DNA of 39,353 nucleotides from Dialister sp. CAG:486 (GTDB lineage Bacteria > Bacillota > Negativicutes > Veillonellales > Dialisteraceae), in the NCBI GenBank assembly GCA_000434475.1, contig FR879538.1:6552-45904 (forward strand), given 5' to 3'. Each line of letters begins with the position of its first letter. Position 1 is the stretch's first letter. Below are positions 34,255 to 39,353 of the stretch, in pieces. The position numbers and the translations under genes were made by a program. Under the pieces are notes generated by a model. It saw only the letters and a program-made list of their open reading frames with translations, did not search any database and had not been told where the DNA came from.

Positions 34255-35943
34255 CTAAAAGTTCCAGCTTACAGTAAATCCGGGAACCCATTTCCTGGTG
34301 TGATAGCCTTCGGGTTTGTACAGGCTGTGGCTGATCAAGGCATCGTAGGAAAGCCCTGAGGAAAAGTTTCCACGAAGACCCAATGCTATACCTGCTATGG
34401 TACGGCCCACCAGGACATCGGTAGAGACACCATAGACGCTGCCTACATCCAGTCCCAGGTAGATATCGCTATGAAGGGTGGGAATCGAAGAAGATAGTTC
34501 ATTTCTCAGGTACCATCCACTTTCTCCCATCAAGGTATATTCTCCATCAAAGCCTCTGACAGTATATCTATTTCCTATGCTTATGGCATCTACGCCGTAT
34601 AGCCGATTTCCCTTGGTATTCCATTGTCCATGAAGGGAGCTGGAAAAGGATGCTGGACGATGCCCCATTGTAAACGGCTGCTGCCAGTCGATGTCGAAGA
34701 GCCACATCTGGTACCTTGTCTTGGGAGAATCGGGATAGGTATTTTCTTTTTGGGCACCCATCCAGCCGGTTCCTTGTTTATGCCCCAGTCGTACATAGAG
34801 GGTATTTCTTCCCATATATATGCGATCAGATAATCCAACCTCTAAAGCAGTGGTATCCATGGCTTGTACGGGGATTTCCATGTCGTTAATAAAGTAATGG
34901 GAGTCTCTCTTGATCATAGAAATATCCAGTGCTTTTCTTTCTGATTGGGAACGAGAAATCATATGGTCATAGGTGAAGCGGGTGGTCTGTGTCTTCCCGC
35001 TGCTGATAAAGTCATAAGGGATACCGGCAACGGTTTGATGATAGCGGTTGCGATTGTGGCTGATAGTCAGACGGTCTTTCCCTTTCGGGATCGTATAGGA
35101 AAAGCTCTGATACCAACTCCCCTTTTCAGAGCCTCTCCGACTTCCATCCAATACAGCAGATAGTTGTAAGGTATCATTGGCATGAAATACATCATCAAAA
35201 ACAATGCCTGCATTCCATTGGTATTTCCCTGTTTCTTTCATGCCGGAGTCATCTGACGATAGCATCCCATGGACTTGCTTTCCCTGTTGCACGGTGAGTT
35301 CTAGGTCCGAATAGCCGGCCTTAGCCGTAGGAAGTATTTTCATGGACACCTCTTGGGACGATACTCGTTTCATATTTTCCAGGCCTTCCTCCAGCATGCG
35401 AAGGTTCAAGAGGTCTCCGTCCCGGATGGGGAATGCGTTCTGCCAGGGAAGTTTCTTACTGCCCTGGCTGTAGATGACCTGATGCAGTCTACCGGGCAGA
35501 CATAATAAATGAAGAGTGCCTGCAGAAATATTCTGCTCAGGAATCACGACCTGGGTGGTCACATAGCCTTTATCTTGCAGCTTTTGATTGAGTATTCTCA
35601 CCAGTTTCTCTATGTCGTTCATGCTCAATTTCTGCTTTTCGTAGGCATGCACCCTGTCGTTCAAGAAATCCAGTTCTTCCGGTAGACCTTCTAGATGAAT
35701 TTCGTCCACATAAAAAGCAGCCATCGAGGGAGAGATCTCCTGTGTGTGTCTCTCTAGGACTGCTTTTTCTACTTTTATGCGGGGCAGAACGGCTCTGTCT
35801 TTTTTCCATTGTTCCAATTGCCGAGCTTGGTTCAGCTGTTCCTGCTGTATAAAAGGCTCAGATGCCTTTATGGCAGAAACCGGCAGCGTATAAAGTATAG
35901 ATAGTGATAAAGTGGCTATAAGAATCGGTGCACTTCTTTTCAT
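34255..35943 (-). CDS. cdiB: CdiB/TpsB-family two-partner secretion outer-membrane transporter
   Basis: 562 residues, usual for FhaC/ShlB/CdiB. Signal peptide (LIATLSLSILYTLPVSA), a plug-helix-like N-terminal segment rich in Gln (EPFIQQEQLNQARQLEQWKK), two POTRA domains about residues 77-152 and 153-222, then a 16-strand-type beta barrel with the TpsB signature VRGFDGE (about 460-466) in the L6 loop, ending in a C-terminal Phe (TVSWNF) as outer-membrane barrels do. It exports the CdiA encoded 97 bp downstream. ATG 35943 follows GAGGAGGATATG. A promoter with an overlapping inverted repeat lies just upstream. Confidence 0.94.
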   Translation of the reverse strand: MKRSAPILIATLSLSILYTLPVSAIKASEPFIQQEQLNQARQLEQWKKDRAVLPRIKVEKAVLERHTQEISPSMAAFYVDEIHLEGLPEELDFLNDRVHAYEKQKLSMNDIEKLVRILNQKLQDKGYVTTQVVIPEQNISAGTLHLLCLPGRLHQVIYSQGSKKLPWQNAFPIRDGDLLNLRMLEEGLENMKRVSSQEVSMKILPTAKAGYSDLELTVQQGKQVHGMLSSDDSGMKETGKYQWNAGIVFDDVFHANDTLQLSAVLDGSRRGSEKGSWYQSFSYTIPKGKDRLTISHNRNRYHQTVAGIPYDFISSGKTQTTRFTYDHMISRSQSERKALDISMIKRDSHYFINDMEIPVQAMDTTALEVGLSDRIYMGRNTLYVRLGHKQGTGWMGAQKENTYPDSPKTRYQMWLFDIDWQQPFTMGHRPASFSSSLHGQWNTKGNRLYGVDAISIGNRYTVRGFDGEYTLMGESGWYLRNELSSSIPTLHSDIYLGLDVGSVYGVSTDVLVGRTIAGIALGLRGNFSSGLSYDALISHSLYKPEGYHTRKWVPGFTVSWNF

Positions 35944-35984
35944 GTTCTCATATCCTCCTCAAAATGATAGATTTTCATTACTTT

Positions 35985-36024
35985 CTTTAGAAAAGATGTT
36001 ACAGCTTTTACTAAAGATTAGCAA
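35985..36024 (-). promoter_or_regulatory. cdiB promoter with overlapping inverted-repeat operator
   Basis: On the minus strand TTGCTA (36019-36024) and TAACAT (35996-36001) are 17 bp apart. The inverted repeat ctttagaaaag ... cttttactaaag (35985-36016) covers the -10 and most of the spacer, so a bound protein would block RNA polymerase. The regulator is not identified. Confidence 0.5.
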
Positions 36025-36044
36025 GTAGGGAAAACGGAAAATAA

Positions 36045-36058
36045 CCGGAATTATCCGG
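36045..36058. promoter_or_regulatory. palindrome upstream of the cdiB promoter
   Basis: ccggaattatccgg is a near-perfect 14-bp palindrome 20 bp upstream of the -35; a possible regulator site. The rest of 36059-36278 shows only AT-rich sequence without a gene. Confidence 0.35.
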
Positions 36059-36278
36059 AATAAAAACGAACAATAATAGTAGGTTCAAACTAACAGTATC
36101 GATAAAATCTGATTTTTCATAGATATTTTATACTATTACAACACATAGCCAATCAGAAACATCCTATAGCAGCTGATGCTAAAGAGCTATTTCCATAACA
36201 TAATCCAATAGATACCCAAAGCCTCAGTTATATGGAGGCCAATAAATGTCTATTTTCGAGACATTTCAAAAATGCGTA

Positions 36279-36299
36279 CCAATGTAGATTGCACACTAT
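36279..36299. repeat. right flanking direct repeat of the CDI island
   Basis: Partner of 16085-16105 (19 of 21 bases the same, same orientation). Just outside it at 36304 is gtcaaggcg, also paralleled at the left site. Confidence 0.5.
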
Positions 36300-36320
36300 G
36301 GAAGTCAAGGCGTGAAAGAT

Positions 36321-36345
36321 AAAAAACATCCCCTGTGATCAGGGC
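36321..36345 (-). terminator. intrinsic terminator for a short minus-strand transcript
   Basis: On the minus strand CCCTG-ATCA-CAGGG followed by GATGTTTTTT. No long gene precedes it; the only upstream candidate is the 24-codon frame at 36339-36413. Confidence 0.6.
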
Positions 36346-36413
36346 GCCTCCGCTTCAGTCCCCGCCTCACTTTCGCAAAGCGGCAGGTCGTAGCGAAACA
36401 CGTCCAGCCGCAT
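36339..36413 (-). CDS. possible small ORF or 5' remnant (24 codons)
   Basis: The minus strand reads MRLDVFRYDLPLCESEAGTE and ends AEAP-stop inside the terminator hairpin. GAGGA precedes the ATG rather closely; GGAGAAAGT is further up. Composition looks coding, but it could be a decayed gene start or chance. An overlapping GTG frame (MKKRNAAGRV...) is an alternative. Confidence 0.3.
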   Translation of the reverse strand: MRLDVFRYDLPLCESEAGTEAEAP

Positions 36414-36451
36414 TCCTCTTTTTCACACTTTCTCCTCTTCCCTTCGTATTG

Positions 36452-36457
36452 TATAAT
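36452..36457 (+). promoter_or_regulatory. -10 element of the cobO promoter
   Basis: Consensus TATAAT 80 bp ahead of cobO; the -35 (TTTCTC at 17 bp) is weak. I looked for a cobalamin riboswitch in the leader and saw none. Confidence 0.45.
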
Positions 36458-36536
36458 ATAGGTATCAATAGACGGAAGGTCTAGCGATTTTACTCATCAT
36501 TCCTTTGCCTGTCAGATTTCCCCAAGGAGGTCTTTT

Positions 36537-37112
36537 ATGAAAGGATATATCGAAGTCTATACCGGTGATGGAAAAGGGAAAACCACCGCTGCCATCGGAC
36601 TTGCCGTCCGTGCCGTCGGTGCCGGAAAGAAAGTCTGTTTTATTCAGTTTATGAAGTCACTCGCCTATTCCGAGCAGAAGATCCTGCAGGGACTTCCGGG
36701 CCTGACGCTCATTACTTTGGGTAAACCATATTTCATTGCCAAAGAAGGTATGCTCTCAGAAGAAGAGATCAAAGCCTGGGGCTCCGCATTGCGCGTCTAC
36801 CCTGCGGGGCATCCGCCGAAAGAATATCGCGACATGGTCCTCAAGGGGATCGGGGATGCGGTCAAAGCAGTCTCCAAAGACTATGATCTCGTTGTTTTAG
36901 ACGAATACAACATGGCTTATTGGTATGACCTTGCGACCGAGGAGGATACGAAGCGCATTCTCGTCGCCAGAAGCCCGGACTGCGAACTCGTCTTCACGGG
37001 AAGAAATGCACCGAAGATCATTCTTGACGCTGCCGACCTCATCACAGAAATGAAAAAGATCCGGCATTACTACGACAAGGGCGTGGAATGTCGAAAGGGA
37101 ATAGAGAATTGA
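36537..37112 (+). CDS. cobO: ATP:corrinoid adenosyltransferase, CobA/CobO/BtuR type
   Basis: Transfers the adenosyl group of ATP to cob(I)alamin or cobyrinate diamide to make adenosylcobalamin. At 191 residues it has the family length. The P-loop TGDGKGKTTAAIG (residues 9-21) is the reversed type of this family; further marks are VVLDEYNMAYWYDL (Walker B-like; often DELN), VFTGRNAPKII, and the C-terminal KIRHYYDKGVECRKGIEN. ATG 36537 follows AAGGAGGTC. It stands alone rather than in a cob cluster, so salvage of imported corrinoids is plausible. Confidence 0.94.
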   Translation: MKGYIEVYTGDGKGKTTAAIGLAVRAVGAGKKVCFIQFMKSLAYSEQKILQGLPGLTLITLGKPYFIAKEGMLSEEEIKAWGSALRVYPAGHPPKEYRDMVLKGIGDAVKAVSKDYDLVVLDEYNMAYWYDLATEEDTKRILVARSPDCELVFTGRNAPKIILDAADLITEMKKIRHYYDKGVECRKGIEN

Positions 37113-37116
37113 GTTA

Positions 37117-37275
37117 GGAAACGCTGATTAAATCACAGAATCAGATTTTATATGGATTTTTATACATAGCGTCGTCGACATCCTCCTTAAATAGCTCGCT
37201 ATTCGCGTCGAACGTCTCCTCGCTCTGTATAAAAATCCAAGAATGAAATCCGATAACGATTTAATCAGTGTTTCC
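37117..37275. mobile_element. MITE-like element, copy 1
   Basis: 159 bp with terminal inverted repeats ggaaacgctgattaaatc / gatttaatcagtgtttcc (short central gaps differ). A second inner inverted repeat (ggatttttatacatagc / gctctgtataaaaatcc) lets the whole element fold into a long hairpin. TTA directly flanks both ends, a possible target duplication. It lies between cobO and ptsI and is inverted with respect to the copy at 39035-39194. No transposase is encoded. Confidence 0.85.
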
Positions 37276-37351
37276 TTAGAAAGGCTTGTAGAAACGCCCC
37301 TTGAACCCGATTGATTTACAATATAAAACATAAAACGAAAGGATACCACCT

Positions 37352-38980
37352 ATGCTTACGATTCATGGCAAAAGTATTTCCGGCATGGTCACGATCGGCC
37401 CGCTGCGTATCTTCCGACACCAGCCGATGGATTTCGCCCGCACAGAGATCGAAAAACCGGAGACTGAAGTCGCACGCTTTGACTCCGCGCGCAATGCAGC
37501 CGCTGTCAAGATGAAGGAATTCTACCAGGAAGCCATCTCTCATGTCGGTCTGGATAACGCTTCTATCTTCAAAGTCTATCAGCAGATGATGACAGACTCT
37601 GAATTCGTTGACGCTGTCAAGTCTATCATTCGGAAGCAGAGCGTCAATGCAGAGTACGCCGTCCAGCAGGCAGAGCAAAACTTCACTCGTATCTATGAAG
37701 CGGATCCGGATGACTATGTCCACGGTCAGGTCACTGACCTTGCGGAAGTCGCACGCATCCTGCTCCGCACGCTCCGTCAGAAGCAGGCTCTCTTCTCTTC
37801 GGATGAGCCCTGCATCCTCTATGCGGATGACCTCACACCAAGCGAGACCATTCAGATGGACACGACAAAGATCTTAGGCTTCGTGACGAAGGAAGGCACT
37901 CCGACTTCACATACCGCGATCCTTGCCCGTGCGCTCGGCGTCCCTGCGATCGTTGCGACCGGGACGGATGTCGATGCCACCCACGATGGGAAGACCGCCG
38001 TCATCGATGGCTTCTCCGGCGTTGTCTACCTCGAACCGACACCGGTTATCCTCTCCGGTATGAAAGAGAAACAGAGCCAGAGCATCCACCTGAAAGAGCT
38101 CCTGCAGCAGCTGAAGGGTCTTCCGAGCGAAACGATCGATGGTCACCGCATCGAGGTCGCAGCGAACGTTTCCTCTGCCTCCGACCTTTCTGCCGTCCTC
38201 AAGAATGACGCGGAAGGCATCGGCCTCTTCCGCAGCGAATTCATCTATATGGGCCGTGAAACGCTGCCATCAGAGGAAGAGCAGTTTAATATTTATAAAC
38301 TCGCCATCGAGACCATGGCCGGCAAGCGTGTCATCATCCGTACCCTCGACATCGGCGCAGACAAAGAAGCCTCCTCTTTCCATCTGCCGAAAGAGGATAA
38401 TCCGGCGCTCGGTCTGCGCGCGATCCGCATCTCCCTGAAGCGTCCTGAGATCTTCAAAGTCCAGCTCCGTGCCATCCTCCGCGCCAGCGCCTATGGCAAA
38501 GCGGCCATCATGTTCCCGCTCATCACTTCCGTTTGGGAAGTGTGGAAGGCGAAGGAGATCCTGACGGAAGTTCAGATGGAGCTCGATAAGAAAGGCATCG
38601 CTTACGACAAGCAGATGGAGATCGGCATCATGATCGAGACACCGGCGGCTGCACTCATCAGCGACAAGCTCGCAAAAGAAGTCGACTTTTTCTCCATCGG
38701 CACGAATGACCTCTCGCAGTACACCTTGGTCGTCGACCGCACCAGCCGCAACCTGACCGATTTCTTCAATCCGCATCATCCTGCCGTCCTAAAGCTCATC
38801 CAGATGACGGTAGAAAATGCACACAAAGCCGGCATCTGGGTCGGCATGTGCGGTGAGCTCGGCAGTGATCTCTCCATCACGGAGACCTTCCTTAAGATGG
38901 GTGTCGATGAATTCTCCGTCGCCCCCTACTCCGTACTTCCGCTCCGTCAGCAGATCCGCGGGATCGACTTGAGAAAATAG
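37352..38980 (+). CDS. ptsI: phosphoenolpyruvate-protein phosphotransferase (PTS enzyme I)
   Basis: Enzyme I takes phosphate from PEP and passes it to HPr at the head of the phosphotransferase system in the cytoplasm. The 542 residues show the phosphohistidine site GTPTSHTAILARALGVPA (His187, E. coli His189), GIGLFRSEFIYMGRE, RTLDIGADKEASSFHLPKED (the family usually has GGDK), IGIMIETPAAALISD, FFSIGTNDLSQYTLVVDR and the active Cys in GMCGELGSD (Cys500, E. coli Cys502). It is about 30 residues shorter than the E. coli enzyme. ATG 37352 follows AAAGGAT. No ptsH next to it. MITE-like elements flank it on both sides in opposite orientation. Confidence 0.95.
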   Translation: MLTIHGKSISGMVTIGPLRIFRHQPMDFARTEIEKPETEVARFDSARNAAAVKMKEFYQEAISHVGLDNASIFKVYQQMMTDSEFVDAVKSIIRKQSVNAEYAVQQAEQNFTRIYEADPDDYVHGQVTDLAEVARILLRTLRQKQALFSSDEPCILYADDLTPSETIQMDTTKILGFVTKEGTPTSHTAILARALGVPAIVATGTDVDATHDGKTAVIDGFSGVVYLEPTPVILSGMKEKQSQSIHLKELLQQLKGLPSETIDGHRIEVAANVSSASDLSAVLKNDAEGIGLFRSEFIYMGRETLPSEEEQFNIYKLAIETMAGKRVIIRTLDIGADKEASSFHLPKEDNPALGLRAIRISLKRPEIFKVQLRAILRASAYGKAAIMFPLITSVWEVWKAKEILTEVQMELDKKGIAYDKQMEIGIMIETPAAALISDKLAKEVDFFSIGTNDLSQYTLVVDRTSRNLTDFFNPHHPAVLKLIQMTVENAHKAGIWVGMCGELGSDLSITETFLKMGVDEFSVAPYSVLPLRQQIRGIDLRK

Positions 38981-39034
38981 CAGGCACCGGAAACATACGG
39001 ATCCGATTGGGCTCTGCGGTTGGCTCAGTTCCTA

Positions 39035-39194
39035 GGGAAACACTGATTAAATCGTTGTCTGATTTCATCCTTGGATTTTTATACAGAGCAAGGAATCATC
39101 TGACGCGAATAGCAATCTATTTAAGGAAGATGATGACGAAGCTATGTATAAAAATCCATATGAAATCCGGCTTGCTATTTAATCAGCGTTTCCC
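39035..39194. mobile_element. MITE-like element, copy 2 (inverted)
   Basis: About 160 bp; its reverse complement matches copy 1 along its length, with differences mainly in the centre. Terminal arms gggaaacactgattaaatc / atttaatcagcgtttccc are flanked by TA on both sides. It sits between the 3' ends of ptsI and the minus-strand gene at the right edge and may act as a bidirectional transcript end through its hairpin. Confidence 0.85.
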
Positions 39195-39249
39195 TAAAGT
39201 TGCAGAGGGCATGGAGCGGCGAAAAAAGCACCGCGAAGATCTCCAATGA

Positions 39250-39353
39250 TCACTTCCGTTCCCTCAACACGTTTTCTCCGTATGCCGCAGCAAAAAAGAC
39301 ACACGCGCCAAGTGATATGATCCCCCTAAAGCAGACAAGGTAAATAACCAAAC
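39250..39353 (-). CDS. C-terminal end of a membrane protein (partial)
   Basis: The minus strand from the right edge stays open for 34 codons and ends in a hydrophobic helix plus basic tail: VIYLVCFRGIISLGACVFFA, then AAYGENVLRERK and TGA. This is typical of the last helix of an inner-membrane protein whose gene starts beyond the window. Family not recognisable from so short a piece. Confidence 0.45.
   Translation of the reverse strand, partial: LVIYLVCFRGIISLGACVFFAAAYGENVLRERK

Noticed and set aside
36300..36536. Possible cobalamin riboswitch ahead of cobO
   Set aside because: No B12-box or conserved core was found on the plus strand; the structured part belongs to a minus-strand terminator.
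37128..37349. Open frame sharing the peptide ETLIKSLSDFILGFLYRAR with 39007-39249
   Set aside because: Both frames lie mainly within the MITE-like elements; the shared peptide is translated repeat sequence, not a gene family.

Overview
The window looks like chromosomal DNA of a Gram-negative-type Firmicute (class Negativicutes; Dialister or a close Veillonellaceae relative is my best guess, from protein character rather than a marker gene). It combines Firmicute-style Shine-Dalgarno sites, SpoIID/LytB proteins, a ZTP riboswitch ahead of fhs-folD and a PTS enzyme I with a two-partner secretion (TpsB/TpsA) system that needs an outer membrane. No rRNA or tRNA gene was recognised.

Left part (1-15950), almost all on the minus strand: housekeeping genes. 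Reading with transcription (right to left): a TVP38/TMEM64 membrane protein, tRNA nucleotidyltransferase (cca), a PASTA-containing penicillin-binding protein, fhs-folD under a ZTP riboswitch, ruvC, ruvA, ruvB, two tandem SpoIID/LytB proteins, trpB and the 5' part of trpA. The gaps between these genes, usually very short in other bacteria, are 250-540 bp here and filled with a mosaic of small dispersed repeats: a GCGGCGC hairpin in six copies, a unit of about 165 bp in two copies, and degenerate 'gtgactagt' tandem arrays.

Middle part (about 16085-36300), minus strand: a contact-dependent growth inhibition (CDI) type island of about 20 kb. In transcription order it holds cdiB/tpsB, a 2499-residue CdiA exoprotein, its immunity gene, then a series of displaced CdiA C-terminal modules with immunity genes: an orphan module (23079-26079) with its immunity gene, a frameshifted orphan module (19551-22573) with a frameshifted membrane immunity gene, an orphan toxin tail with a four-helix immunity-like protein (18716-19192), a TetR-family regulator, a 3' remnant of an immunity gene, and a final CdiA fragment (16195-17487) without toxin tip. 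The modules share near-identical filament-repeat and pre-toxin DNA (stretches of 140-290 bp), as expected for a recombination store of toxin tips. All recognisable immunity proteins are membrane-bound, which suggests toxins acting at the cell envelope. The tip of the full-length CdiA resembles the catalytic domain of colicin M, and its immunity protein is a single-helix, periplasm-facing protein as colicin M immunity is. The island is bracketed by imperfect 21-bp direct repeats.

Right part (36321-39353): a small terminator-bounded locus, cobO (corrinoid adenosyltransferase) and ptsI (PTS enzyme I) on the plus strand, with ptsI flanked by two MITE-like elements of about 160 bp in opposite orientation, and the 3' end of a membrane protein gene on the minus strand. 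A 45-bp minimal version of the same element lies inside the CDI island.
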